NCBI GenBank assembly: GCA_030429545.1
Contig: JAUIFF010000009.1
Span: forward strand, 1 to 64,000
Direction: 5' to 3'
Length of the DNA stretch: 64,000 nucleotides
Source of the DNA: Polyangia bacterium
GTDB taxonomy: Bacteria; Myxococcota_A; Polyangia; Nannocystales; Nannocystaceae
Shown: positions 34,619 to 43,347 of the stretch, piece after piece
Layout: each line of letters starts with the position of its first letter
Numbering within the stretch: position 1 is the first letter of the stretch
Translations under genes and position numbers: made by a program
The notes under the pieces: generated by a model
What the model saw: the letters and a program-made list of their open reading frames with translations, nothing else
Told to the model about the DNA's origin: nothing
Database searches by the model: none

Positions 34619-36097
34619 ATGGTGACGGTTGTGAAACGACGACCACTGCACCGGTCTGACACGCACTTGCTCGCGCGTCACGCGATCGCGGATAGTGCTC
34701 CTGTCATGTCGGATACCCTCGGCGCCTACCTCGACCCCCAACGTTGCCCGGACCAACGCCCGCAAATTGGGGACATGCACCCCACCACCCGGCGTCTCCA
34801 CGAGGCGATCGACCGGGCGGCCGTGCACGCGGGCCAACCTTTTTTGCACCCCGAAGATCCCACCGTTCAGCTCGACCTCCTCGGGTCGGCGGGTATGCAG
34901 GCGTGGCAGGAGGGCAAGGTCGAGTTTGCGATGTTGGGCGAGGGCTGTTGGTCGAGCCTGCCACAGGTTTACGCGCGTTACGGGACCGAGTTGACGCGAT
35001 CGCTGCTGCGCGAAGTTCAGCGCCTAGAGTCGGCTGCTGGCGCGCTGTTGACCGACTGCGGGATGCAGGCGACGGCCATGGTCTTGGATGTGCTGCTGCA
35101 GCCAAACGGCCAGGCGGTGATGATGCGCCAGGTCTACAACAAGTTGCTCAAGTACCTTCAGTGGCTCGCTCAGCGGCTCGGCGCCGACGTTCGCGTCGTC
35201 GACGATGGCGACTACCAGGCGTTGGCCGAGGCCATTACACCTGCGACCACAGTTGTCTATGCAGAGACGTTCACCAACCCGCTGGTTCGCGCCCAAGATC
35301 CGGAGGCGCTGGTGCGGGTGGTCTCGCAGGCCCGCGAGCGCGCGCCCGACCTACGTTTGGTTGTCGATACAACGATTGCCACGCCCTGGGGGTTTAAAAA
35401 ACCGTTGCTCGAACTCGGTGTCGACATTGTCGTCGCCAGCGGGACCAAGGCCCTAGGTGGCCAGGATCGCGATATGTGGGGTTACATCGCAGCCAACGAC
35501 CTCGACACCCTCAACGCGTTGATGGACCTGCAGGCGATGCGCGGGGGCATCTTGGACTGGCGACGGGCCCGGGCAATTTGCCAGGGGCTTGCGCTCGCAC
35601 AAACCAACTTCGACAGGCGTTGTGCGGGTGCCTCGAAAGTTGCGGCGTTTTTGCAAGCCCATCCCCGGGTCGAAGTGGTGTATCACCCGAGCTTGGCGTC
35701 GCATCCCGACCGGGCGGTGGTCGAGCGTCACTATCGGCGGCCGGGCTCGCTGCTTTCGTTTCGCCTGCGCGATGCCGATGAGCAACAGGCCAGGCATTTT
35801 TGCGATGTCCTGGCGACCACCGGGGTACCCCGTTACGCCCTGAGCTTTGACGGCCTGGTGACCAAGGTCAATCACCACAAAACTGTCTCAGAGTACTTTA
35901 CGCCAGATGCGGCGCTACGGCGCGCGGGTATCGACCGCCTCGTTCGCCTAGGGGTTGGTGTGGAAGCACCGGAGGACATCATTGCCTGTCTCAACTGGGC
36001 CCTGTGGCACGCACAAGCCGTATCAGCTGGGGCAGTTGCGGCTTGGCAGCAGGACCGAAGACGCGCCCGCAATCATGATGTAGTTACATCTAGTTGA
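34619..36097 (+). CDS. Cys/Met-metabolism PLP-dependent enzyme
   Basis: 492 residues of the cystathionine gamma-synthase/gamma-lyase family (fold-type I). TDCGMQATAMVLDVLL binds the cofactor phosphate region, VYAETFTNPLVRAQD and VVDTTIATPWGFKKPLLELGVDIVVASGTKALGGQ give the PLP aspartate and Schiff-base Lys near residue 275, and SFRLRD...DGLVTKVNHH closes the family. The fairly long N-terminal part and unusual sequences leave the reaction (sulfhydrylase, synthase or lyase) open. A second in-frame ATG at 34706 may be the true start. The 3' end holds a dispersed palindrome, TGTAGTTACA. Confidence 0.85.
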   Translation: MVTVVKRRPLHRSDTHLLARHAIADSAPVMSDTLGAYLDPQRCPDQRPQIGDMHPTTRRLHEAIDRAAVHAGQPFLHPEDPTVQLDLLGSAGMQAWQEGKVEFAMLGEGCWSSLPQVYARYGTELTRSLLREVQRLESAAGALLTDCGMQATAMVLDVLLQPNGQAVMMRQVYNKLLKYLQWLAQRLGADVRVVDDGDYQALAEAITPATTVVYAETFTNPLVRAQDPEALVRVVSQARERAPDLRLVVDTTIATPWGFKKPLLELGVDIVVASGTKALGGQDRDMWGYIAANDLDTLNALMDLQAMRGGILDWRRARAICQGLALAQTNFDRRCAGASKVAAFLQAHPRVEVVYHPSLASHPDRAVVERHYRRPGSLLSFRLRDADEQQARHFCDVLATTGVPRYALSFDGLVTKVNHHKTVSEYFTPDAALRRAGIDRLVRLGVGVEAPEDIIACLNWALWHAQAVSAGAVAAWQQDRRRARNHDVVTSS

Positions 36098-36996
36098 CAG
36101 GTGAGACAGGTGCTGTTAGGCACTCAGACGTGCCCAGCTGGTTGTCCTCGCTGTACGACACCCTGACCAACGCGGCGGTTTTTACCGATTTAGTTGCGTC
36201 GGTCCTCCTCGGTATCAGCGTACTCGTGCTGCGTGTTGTCGTGGTGCGCTCGCTCGTTCGCGGGGAACTGCCGCAGGAGGTTCGCCGCCGGTGGATGGTC
36301 CAAATCCGCTACCTCGCCCTCGGGGTATTCTTCCTCGGCTTGGTGATCATCTGGGCCGACGAGCTGCGGACGGTTGCCCTGTCGTTTGTGGCGATTGCGG
36401 CCGCCGTGGTGCTGGCGACCAAAGAGTTGATTATGTGTGTCAGCGGGGCCCTGCTTCGCGGGACAGGTCGCGGGTTTTCCATCGGCGACCGGATCGAAGT
36501 TGCCGGGTTTCGCGGTGACGTCATCGATATCGGTGTACTAACAACGACATTGCTCGACGTCGGCCCGCAGCCGGCCTTTCACCAGTGGACAGGGCGTTCG
36601 GTGGTGTTGCCCAATTCGCTGTTTTTATCCAATGCGGTGATCAACGAAACGTTTACCCACAACTACGTGCTCCACGTGTTGGTGGTGCCTGCAAAAGTTG
36701 GGGCATCGCATGAGAAAATAGAGCAGGCGTTGTTGCAGGCGGCCCAGGAGGAGTGCGCTGAGTTTCTCGAGCAGGCGCGCACGCAGATAGACCGCGTGAG
36801 CATGGCCCGCGGTCTCGAACCACCGAGTGTCGAGCCCCGGGTTTCGCTGCGACTCGCCGGCGCTGACCAAGTCGAGTACATCCTCCGCTTCCCCGTGCCG
36901 GCACGTGGGCGAGGGCGGGTCGAGCAGGCGATCTTGCGAAAGTTTCTCGCCGCTCAGCACAGCGAGTTGCCGGTCGATCCATCAATTTCGACATAA
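36094..36996 (+). CDS. Small-conductance mechanosensitive channel (MscS family)
   Basis: About 288-300 residues. Three N-terminal membrane helices precede the pore-lining helix and beta domain: VVLATKELIMCVSGALLR, GRGFSIGDRIEVAGFRGDVIDIGVLTTTL, then SVVLPNSLFLSNAVINET, all hallmarks of MscS. It would release osmolytes under membrane tension. The TTG at 36094 overlaps the preceding stop; GTG at 36130 is an alternative start. Probably co-transcribed with the PLP enzyme gene. Confidence 0.9.
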   Translation: MTGETGAVRHSDVPSWLSSLYDTLTNAAVFTDLVASVLLGISVLVLRVVVVRSLVRGELPQEVRRRWMVQIRYLALGVFFLGLVIIWADELRTVALSFVAIAAAVVLATKELIMCVSGALLRGTGRGFSIGDRIEVAGFRGDVIDIGVLTTTLLDVGPQPAFHQWTGRSVVLPNSLFLSNAVINETFTHNYVLHVLVVPAKVGASHEKIEQALLQAAQEECAEFLEQARTQIDRVSMARGLEPPSVEPRVSLRLAGADQVEYILRFPVPARGRGRVEQAILRKFLAAQHSELPVDPSIST

Positions 36997-37026
36997 AATC
37001 AATGGGATAGAGCTTGTCTGCTCGCC

Positions 37027-37074
37027 TGCACTTGCAGGCAGCTGTTTGCACCTATCGTCGATCGTGCACGTGCA
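37027..37074. repeat. Two dispersed palindromes in one short intergenic gap
   Basis: TGCACTTGCA (37027-37036, within CCTGCACTTGCAGG) and TGCACGTGCA (37065-37074) lie 38 bp apart in the 117-bp gap before the LysM endopeptidase gene. The spacing, close to 3.6 helical turns, would suit cooperative binding, which is inference. Confidence 0.55.
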
Positions 37075-37113
37075 TAGGCAACTCGCCAGGCGTGGCGGGT
37101 AGGCGCGGATGGT

Positions 37114-38253
37114 TTGTTATGCTCATCAAACCCTGTGCTGGCTCTGTTGCTCACCCTTCTGACTGTGCTGCGGCCGCAGCCCAATAGCCCGGAGCAGGCG
37201 ATCGCGTGGCGTCATGGCGACTGCGAGCCACCACCGATTACGATTCACGAAAAACCGACGTGGATTCGCCACCGCGTAGCTCCGCGCGAAAAACTATCCG
37301 AGGTTGCGGCTCGCTATGCGGTTAAACGCGATGACCTCGTGCGGTGGAACAAGTTGCGTTCTCGCCGGGTGCGGCTGAGGCGTGGCCAGGTGCTCAAGGT
37401 TCAAACCACCCGCGTGCCGCTACCGAAATTTTCGGTGCCCTACACCGTCCGTGAGGGGGACAGCTGGGAATCGATAGCGATCGCGAATCGCATCGACTTG
37501 CGTCACCTGCGAAACACCAACTGGGGGCGTAAGCTCAAACCCGGGACCGACATCGACCTGTGGATCGACCCGAGTCGGGTGCGTCGTGTCGGCTGCAGCA
37601 AGCATCCGGTGCCGAGCCTCGCACAATTGGTGCAGATGCATGGATTGACCGATGCCCAACTCGATGCTGCCCAGGGGCGTGGTGCCCCGAGTTACGGGCG
37701 GCTCAAAAATGCGATTCAGTTGCCGGAGAGTGAGCTTTACACCCGGCGTGAACACCTGCGCCTGCTGTGGGCGAGCGGGCACACGATTCGCCAGATTTTC
37801 CGGGCCTTTGCCCAGCTGCGCTACGCCGACGGGTTTGACGGTCGCATCATGATCGGCTCGATCAGTCTCAAACGCGGCCGCCGGTTTCCACCCCACCGCT
37901 CGCACCAATCGGGCCGCGACATCGACATTCGGTTGCCCTTGCTACCTGGCCTTCCAGACACTGCCTATCCCAACCCGGACGAGGTCGATTGGCTGGCGAC
38001 CTGGGCCCTGATCAAAGCATTTATCGACACCGGCGAGGTCTCGATGATCTTCTTTGATGGCAAGTTGCAAAAGAAGATTTACCAGGCGGCGCGGTGGCAG
38101 GGTTACACGCCCGAGGAGCTTGCGCAGTGGATTCACTGGCCGAGCCGCAGCGGCAAGAAGACCGCGATTGTGCGGCATTCCAAGGGACATACAGGGCACA
38201 TCCATGTGCGGCTCAAGTGCGGGCCCAACGAGCCGCGGTGCCGGGGAACCTAG
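37114..38253 (+). CDS. LysM-domain murein endopeptidase (MepA/M74-like)
   Basis: 379 residues. An N-terminal hydrophobic segment (VLALLLTLLTVL) directs secretion. Two LysM peptidoglycan-binding repeats follow (HRVAPREKLSEVAARYAVKR and PYTVREGDSWESIAIANRID), then, after a linker, a penicillin-insensitive murein endopeptidase domain: IGSISLKRGRRFPPHRSHQS, GRDIDIRLP and GHTGHIHVRLKCG carry the zinc His/Asp ligands. It would cleave peptide cross-links in murein. Start assigned at TTG, with a GTG at 37135 possible. Two dispersed palindromes lie directly upstream and one inside (37631). Confidence 0.87.
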   Translation: MLCSSNPVLALLLTLLTVLRPQPNSPEQAIAWRHGDCEPPPITIHEKPTWIRHRVAPREKLSEVAARYAVKRDDLVRWNKLRSRRVRLRRGQVLKVQTTRVPLPKFSVPYTVREGDSWESIAIANRIDLRHLRNTNWGRKLKPGTDIDLWIDPSRVRRVGCSKHPVPSLAQLVQMHGLTDAQLDAAQGRGAPSYGRLKNAIQLPESELYTRREHLRLLWASGHTIRQIFRAFAQLRYADGFDGRIMIGSISLKRGRRFPPHRSHQSGRDIDIRLPLLPGLPDTAYPNPDEVDWLATWALIKAFIDTGEVSMIFFDGKLQKKIYQAARWQGYTPEELAQWIHWPSRSGKKTAIVRHSKGHTGHIHVRLKCGPNEPRCRGT

Positions 38254-38406
38254 CCTTTCGGCTAGCTGACCTGCTCGCCAACAATCTTCGCGGTGCATTG
38301 TCGGTCGCGTGAACCGAGTGCTGAGAACCGACGCTGTCGTGGCTCCTGCTAGCTTCTCAGGACACCGGTCTCAGCAACAAGACCCGCGCTCACGCCGAGC
38401 CAACTC

Positions 38407-38853
38407 CTACTTAGCCGGGAACACGGCATCCATCAGCTGCTTCATCTTTGGCCCGCAGTCGCCAGCTTCTTGCTTGGCAGCCTCACGTGCGCGCTTGAGA
38501 CAATCTAAATCTGGAATACCATCGGCGTCCTTCGGACACTTAGCACTCGCGGCCCGTCGCGCGTCCTCGATGGCCTTGAGCTCGTCGATTCGGGCAACAC
38601 AGGCCAGGGTTTGCGCGTCACTTTTTGCACATACACCAACAAAGTTGTCGCGCAGCTGCTTCATCTCGGCTGCGGCCTGTTGCTTGATGCGGTCGAGGTC
38701 CCCAGGCGCGACCACGGCAAGGGCATCGTCGACTTGCTGTTGGCTCAACTGTTCGACAACCGGCAGCGCTTTGGTGCACTGGCGCTCGGGTGTGTTGCAG
38801 GCACAGCTGGCGAGTCCGAGGGCGACGAGAAAACCGATTGCTGCGCGTGCCAT
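38407..38853 (-). CDS. Small Cys-containing lipoprotein of unknown function
   Basis: 148 residues. A lipoprotein signal (FLVALGLASCAC) precedes a charged, mostly helical protein with several further Cys residues that could form disulfides (RQCTKALP, VGVCAKS, LACVARIDE, AKCPKD, LDCLKRARE, GDCGPKM). I recognise no family. Single gene, convergent with the endopeptidase gene; the intervening stretch near 38320-38380 holds a diverged AGAACC...CTTCTCAGGA fragment recalling the repeat family. Confidence 0.75.
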   Translation of the reverse strand: MARAAIGFLVALGLASCACNTPERQCTKALPVVEQLSQQQVDDALAVVAPGDLDRIKQQAAAEMKQLRDNFVGVCAKSDAQTLACVARIDELKAIEDARRAASAKCPKDADGIPDLDCLKRAREAAKQEAGDCGPKMKQLMDAVFPAK

Positions 38854-38997
38854 GGGCCTACTATACAGCCACGACAGGCTCTCGCGGCCCGGTGCAACGG
38901 CCGCGATATCCCGCTTGCGCTCGGCACTGTCGTGCGCGGTGCCGACAGCCTGGTGACGTGCCGTCGCTGGAGAACCGACCTGACTATTGGGGCAGAC

Positions 38998-40896
38998 TTA
39001 GCCCGCCAGCTCGACGATCGCCGATTGGATCCCAGCCGAGTCGAGGCCCTGGTAGCCCATTTGCCGCCACAACCCGCCGCTGCCCTCGCGGTGGGTCCCG
39101 AGGTGGTTGTAGCGCGGCGCGAACCCGGCGTGGAGCAGCCAGCTGCCAAACCGCACGCCTAGGCCGGTCATCATGTTCTGGCTTTCGGCGACCAGGCAAA
39201 ACTTGGTCTTGCCGATCCGTTCGAGGCTTTCGCGGTCGACGACGTTGAGCGTGGGCTTGTTGATAAGACCGACGTCGAGGCCTTTCTCGCGCAGGTTTTC
39301 GACGGCATCGAGCGCGCGGTAGAGGGTCTCGCCAAAGCTCACGACATAGCCGGCCGTACCTTCGCGGATGACCTCGTCGCGGCCCGGTGTAAATACATAT
39401 TTGTCGTCGTAGTGCGGGGTGCCATCCTCGCGCAAAATCGACGGCACGGCCGAGCGGGTCGAAAACACAAACCGCAGGCCGGGGTCGTCAAACACGCGGT
39501 TGAGCACCGCCCGCATCTGTCCGCCATCGGCCGGGAAGTACAGCCGCGTGGTGTCGCCTTCGGCCAGGCCATTGGCGGCAAAAAAGTGGTTGATGCCAAA
39601 GTGACAGGTGTTGTCGGCCATGTCATCGACACCCGAGTGGCTGAGGTGGGCGAGCACGTTGGCCTTGTTGAGGCGGGCCATCGTGATCTCCGAAATCAGC
39701 ATCTCCAAAAACGCGGAGAACGTGGCAAAGATGCCCTGACGGCCAGGCTCCATGCCAAACCCGGCGGCGGCCGAGTAGTTGCCCCGCTCCATAATGCCGC
39801 CGCGGACAAACACATCGGGGTGGCGCGCACGGATGGTGTTGAGGCCACACGAGCCCTCCAAGTCGGAGTCGATCACCATGACCTTTTGGCCACGTTGGTC
39901 GGCGGGGATTTGGTCGATGAGGTCGCTGACAATCGTGCCGAACAGGGCCCGGTTTTTGGCCGTTTTTTGGCTCGAACCGCGGTAGGTCAGGGGGCTTGGA
40001 TCTTTGCTGGCGGCCTTGAGCACGGCGACAGCCTCGGTCAACCCGCGGGCTTCGAGGTAGCGCACGGCAATGTCGGTGGCGATGACATCGTGACCCTTGG
40101 TTGAGCCTTCGAGCCCGGCGATGCCAACCGCCATCTTGCGCTTGTTGATCAACGCCACCGGGCCGGTGGTCGCAATGGCTTTTTGGATGCGCCGGTAAAG
40201 TGCCTGGAGGTCTTCGCCGTCGCCGGTATCGACTGCGAGGCCGTGGCCTGCCAGGGTTTTGGCGACATCAAAGCCAGGCATGTACTGGCTGGGGTTGCCG
40301 GCGATCGTCACGTCGTTGTCGTCGATCACGAGTTTGACGTTTAGGCCCTGGGCGACCGCTAGGCGAGCTGCCTCGGCGTCGTTGCCCTCCATCTGTGAGC
40401 CGTCCGACCCAAACAAAAAGATCGTTTTGTCCCGGTTGGCCAGGGCGACGCCGTTGACGTAGGGCCACAGGTGCCCAAGACGGCCCGAAGAAAACGTCAC
40501 ACCCGGGGTGAAGTCGCGTTCAGGGTGCCCCGGCAGGTGGGCATTGAACTCGCGGTAGTGCAGCAACTTTTCGGCCGGCATGTGCCCGTGCAGCACGCTC
40601 ATGAGGTACTGAATGGCAACCCGGTGTCCGGCCTCGTCGAAGAAGTGGGGCAGCACGGAATTGCTCGAATGGCGCATCAGGCCGTCGGCAATCAGTACCT
40701 CGGGGACAATGTCAAACGCACCCCCGGTGTGCCCGCCCAGCCCGCGGGCCCCGGCCACGGCCGTAAAAAACACAATCGCGTCACGGCACAGTTGAATGTT
40801 GGCACGCAGGGTCGATTCCTGCTCGGCGGTCAACTCGGTCGCGGCAGGGTCGAGAACTACAGGACGGAAGGCGGAGAGATCGATGGGGAACGACAT
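38998..40896 (-). CDS. tkt: Transketolase-type thiamine-diphosphate enzyme
   Basis: About 632 residues from the ATG at 40896. Reversible two-carbon ketol transfer in the pentose phosphate pathway is the expected role. ThDP motif FLFGSDGSQMEGNDAEAARL...DND; GARGLGGHTGGAFD at the sugar-phosphate entrance; pyrimidine domain with GIMERGNYSAAAGFGMEPGRQG and the FATFSAFLEM segment; C-terminal domain from about 500. The sequence departs from E. coli TktA in several motifs, so a related ThDP enzyme is possible. Stands alone on the minus strand. Confidence 0.85.
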   Translation of the reverse strand: MSFPIDLSAFRPVVLDPAATELTAEQESTLRANIQLCRDAIVFFTAVAGARGLGGHTGGAFDIVPEVLIADGLMRHSSNSVLPHFFDEAGHRVAIQYLMSVLHGHMPAEKLLHYREFNAHLPGHPERDFTPGVTFSSGRLGHLWPYVNGVALANRDKTIFLFGSDGSQMEGNDAEAARLAVAQGLNVKLVIDDNDVTIAGNPSQYMPGFDVAKTLAGHGLAVDTGDGEDLQALYRRIQKAIATTGPVALINKRKMAVGIAGLEGSTKGHDVIATDIAVRYLEARGLTEAVAVLKAASKDPSPLTYRGSSQKTAKNRALFGTIVSDLIDQIPADQRGQKVMVIDSDLEGSCGLNTIRARHPDVFVRGGIMERGNYSAAAGFGMEPGRQGIFATFSAFLEMLISEITMARLNKANVLAHLSHSGVDDMADNTCHFGINHFFAANGLAEGDTTRLYFPADGGQMRAVLNRVFDDPGLRFVFSTRSAVPSILREDGTPHYDDKYVFTPGRDEVIREGTAGYVVSFGETLYRALDAVENLREKGLDVGLINKPTLNVVDRESLERIGKTKFCLVAESQNMMTGLGVRFGSWLLHAGFAPRYNHLGTHREGSGGLWRQMGYQGLDSAGIQSAIVELAG

Positions 40897-41055
40897 GGCA
40901 GGCGCGCGGAGTATATCGGGGTGGGGCAATCGTTGCGAACGCCGGAGCTTGGAGAATCAGCTCTCGGGTGCCAAATTTCGAGGTTCGGGGTGTGTGGGTA
41001 CACAGTGAGAAGACGCGCCCATCAGTGATCTCACCACATGGTTGGCCATTAAATA

Positions 41056-41065
41056 TGCACATACA
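41056..41065. repeat. Dispersed palindrome TGCACATACA, intergenic
   Basis: Exact TGYANNTRCA match in an AT-rich pocket of the ~230-bp gap between the SDR stop and the transketolase start. The rest of the gap shows nothing recognisable. Confidence 0.5.
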
Positions 41066-41130
41066 TGTTACGTGGCGGTGACACACTCCCCGAGGCACGG
41101 GGTAGCCGGCCCCGCTGGCATGCGTTGCGA

Positions 41131-41919
41131 CTAACTCGTTTCGCCGCCGTCGATGGCCAGGGCCTGGCCGGTGATCCCGGCAGCCGCCGGCGAGCACAGA
41201 TACCCGACCAACGCGGCGACCTCGGCCGGGGTGCGTAGCCGGCCCTGCGGGGAGAAGCGTTCGAGGCTCGCCCGGGCGTTGTCGGCTGTGCGCCCAGTTG
41301 CCTGCGAAATATTTGTAATTGCATCGGCCGCGATATCGGTGTCGGTAAATCCGGGGCAAACCGCGTTGACGGTGACCCCCTTGCTAGCGACCTCAATGGC
41401 GAGCGCCCGGGTCAGGCCCACGACTCCGGCCTTGGTCGCCGAGTAGGCGCTGGTGTAGCTGTAGCCCTTGAGCGCCGCGGTCGAGGCGATGTTGACAATC
41501 CGACCCTCGCCACTCGCACGCAGGGCCTTGAGCAGCCCCCGACTGAGGGCAAACGGGGCGGTGAGGTTGACGGCGACAAGCCGCTGGTAGTCGGCATTGG
41601 TCGTTCGCGTGAGCGGAGCGGAGTGGGCCAGGCCAGCGTTGTTGACCAGCGCCGCCAGCTGCGTACCAGAGGCACTTGTATGGGCAATAACCTTGGAGAC
41701 CAACGCTTCGACAGCGTCGAACTCGGAGAGATCGGCCGCCAGGGGGACAACCTCGGTCGCCAGGGATTGGGCCAGGGCTTCGAGTTTGTCGAGCGAGCGG
41801 GCGGTGATAAACAGGCGGTAGCGCGGGGCGAGTACCCGGGCAATTGCCGCCCCAATGCCGCGGCTTGCCCCGGTGACAAGCGCCCAGTGTTTTGAGTTGT
41901 GTGCAGCTGCAACGTTCAT
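41131..41919 (-). CDS. Short-chain dehydrogenase/reductase (FabG-like)
   Basis: 262 residues, classical SDR. NAD(P) glycine motif TGASRGIGAAIA near 17-28, NNAG near 91, catalytic Ser in NIASTAAL, and YSATKAG with Tyr and Lys near 158-162; PGFTDTDI closes the cofactor site. An Arg after the second strand (ITARSLDKLEAL) suggests NADPH. Acyl-ACP reductase or hydroxyacid dehydrogenase activity is equally plausible. It starts 3 bp after the upstream metallo-beta-lactamase-fold gene, so the pair is an operon. Confidence 0.9.
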   Translation of the reverse strand: MNVAAAHNSKHWALVTGASRGIGAAIARVLAPRYRLFITARSLDKLEALAQSLATEVVPLAADLSEFDAVEALVSKVIAHTSASGTQLAALVNNAGLAHSAPLTRTTNADYQRLVAVNLTAPFALSRGLLKALRASGEGRIVNIASTAALKGYSYTSAYSATKAGVVGLTRALAIEVASKGVTVNAVCPGFTDTDIAADAITNISQATGRTADNARASLERFSPQGRLRTPAEVAALVGYLCSPAAAGITGQALAIDGGETS

Positions 41920-41922
41920 CGG

Positions 41923-42609
41923 CTAGCGCCCCATCATGCTGCGCCACTGCTCGAGTGTGCGACGCCGCAGGTAGGCGTTGGACATCTTTTGCTCGCCCAT
42001 CTTGGCCGACTTTGATGGCCCATAGTCGTGCCCGGGATAGAGCTCGACACGATCTGGTAAATCGGCCAGACGCATCATGCTGTGGTACATCTGCTCTGGG
42101 TCGGCGCCCGGCAAGTCGACCCGCCCGCAGCCGCCGACAAACAGGGTGTCGCCGGCGACGAGGCGCTCGTTGACCATAAAGCACTGACTACCCGGGGTGT
42201 GCCCTGGCGTGTGTAGGAGTTCAATCGAGACATCGCCGATCTCCACCCGGTCGCCGCTTTCGTGGCGGACCAGGTCAGACTCGCTGACTCCGGTGATTTT
42301 TTTGAGCCCATCGGCCTCGAGCTTGTTGACGTGGATCGGAGCATCGACCTTGCCGATCAGTTCGGCGACTCCTCCGGGCACGGTAAAGCCAAAGATACTG
42401 CCGCCACAGTGGTCGGGGTGGTAGTGGGTCACCAGGGCCCCGGTGATCTTCATGCCGTCGCGCCCGGCCGTTTCGATCAACGCATCGGTATCCCACGCCG
42501 GGTCGACCACCATGCACTCGCCAGCCTTGCGACTGCCGATGAGGTAGATAAAGTTGGCCATCGGACCGACGAGAAGCTGACGAAAATAGAGGTCGGGGTT
42601 GGCCTGCAT
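41923..42609 (-). CDS. Metallo-beta-lactamase-fold hydrolase (glyoxalase II-like)
   Basis: About 228 residues from the ATG at 42609. The zinc motif THYHPDHCGG near residue 60, LLHTPGHTPGSQCF, GDTLFVGGCGRVDLPGADP and PGHDYG supply the usual His/Asp ligands. Sequence style is between glyoxalase II and persulfide dioxygenase-like enzymes, so thioester hydrolysis or sulfur oxidation are the leading options. First gene of a two-gene operon with the SDR. A GTG at 42672 would add 21 unsupported residues. Confidence 0.88.
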   Translation of the reverse strand: MQANPDLYFRQLLVGPMANFIYLIGSRKAGECMVVDPAWDTDALIETAGRDGMKITGALVTHYHPDHCGGSIFGFTVPGGVAELIGKVDAPIHVNKLEADGLKKITGVSESDLVRHESGDRVEIGDVSIELLHTPGHTPGSQCFMVNERLVAGDTLFVGGCGRVDLPGADPEQMYHSMMRLADLPDRVELYPGHDYGPSKSAKMGEQKMSNAYLRRRTLEQWRSMMGR

Positions 42610-42727
42610 ATGGATGTTTTTGCAGGGATGCGGGGATGCGTCAAGCGGGTAAATCAGCCACGGACCCGGCACCAGCGCGTTTGATTCCCGGCAAACGGCG
42701 TCGGGGTACTTTGGTACTGTGGCTGCG

Positions 42728-43246
42728 ATGGTGCACGAGGCTTCCCCACAAAACGATGTCGAGATCGAAGCCCGGGTGCGCGCCGAACTCGAGGCCCACG
42801 GGGTCGTGGCAACCCGGCTCGCCTGCGATCCAAAACTTGCAGATACAGAGGATTTTTGCCGGCACTACGGGGTCGATCCGGGGGATTCGGCCAACACGAT
42901 TGTGATCGCCTCAAAACGACCCAAGGGGGTTGTGGCCGCGTGTTTGGCCCTCGCTGACAGCCGCCTCGATGTCAATCGCGCGGTCTGCCAGGCGCTGGGG
43001 ATCAAACGCGCTTCGTTTGCTTCGGCCGAGTTGACCCGTGATCTGACCGGGCAGCTGATAGGTGGGGTCACAATAGCCGGTTACAACCAACCGCTCGAGC
43101 TGTTGGTCGATGCCCGGGTCCTGACCCGCGAGTCGATCATCGTCGGCGGCGGGAGTCGAAGTAGTAAATTGCGACTCGCACCGGCACAACTGCAAAAACT
43201 CCCCCATGTGCGAGTTGTCGAAGGGTTGGCAACGCCGCGGGGCTAG
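42728..43246 (+). CDS. YbaK/EbsC-type aminoacyl-tRNA deacylase
   Basis: About 172 residues. The domain begins with a helix and VVATRLACDP, then SANTIVIASKRPKGVVAACLALADSRLD, ALGIKRASFASAEL, TGQLIGGVTIAGY, and DARVLTRESIIVGGGSRSSKLRL, the YbaK/ProX pattern that clears mischarged tRNA. The conserved Lys is in VIASKRPKG. Specificity is not readable. ATG at 42728 preferred over GTG at 42719. Divergent from the MBL-fold gene. A dispersed palindrome (42838) encodes part of LADTED. Confidence 0.87.
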   Translation: MVHEASPQNDVEIEARVRAELEAHGVVATRLACDPKLADTEDFCRHYGVDPGDSANTIVIASKRPKGVVAACLALADSRLDVNRAVCQALGIKRASFASAELTRDLTGQLIGGVTIAGYNQPLELLVDARVLTRESIIVGGGSRSSKLRLAPAQLQKLPHVRVVEGLATPRG

Positions 43247-43347
43247 GGCGTTCGGCGTGTTCGCGAAAGTCCGTCGTCTAGCCCTGGCGACTCGTCGAAG
43301 ATCGGCGCCGCGAGGCTAGGCCGTCGCCTGGGTAAAGATAGTGACTA

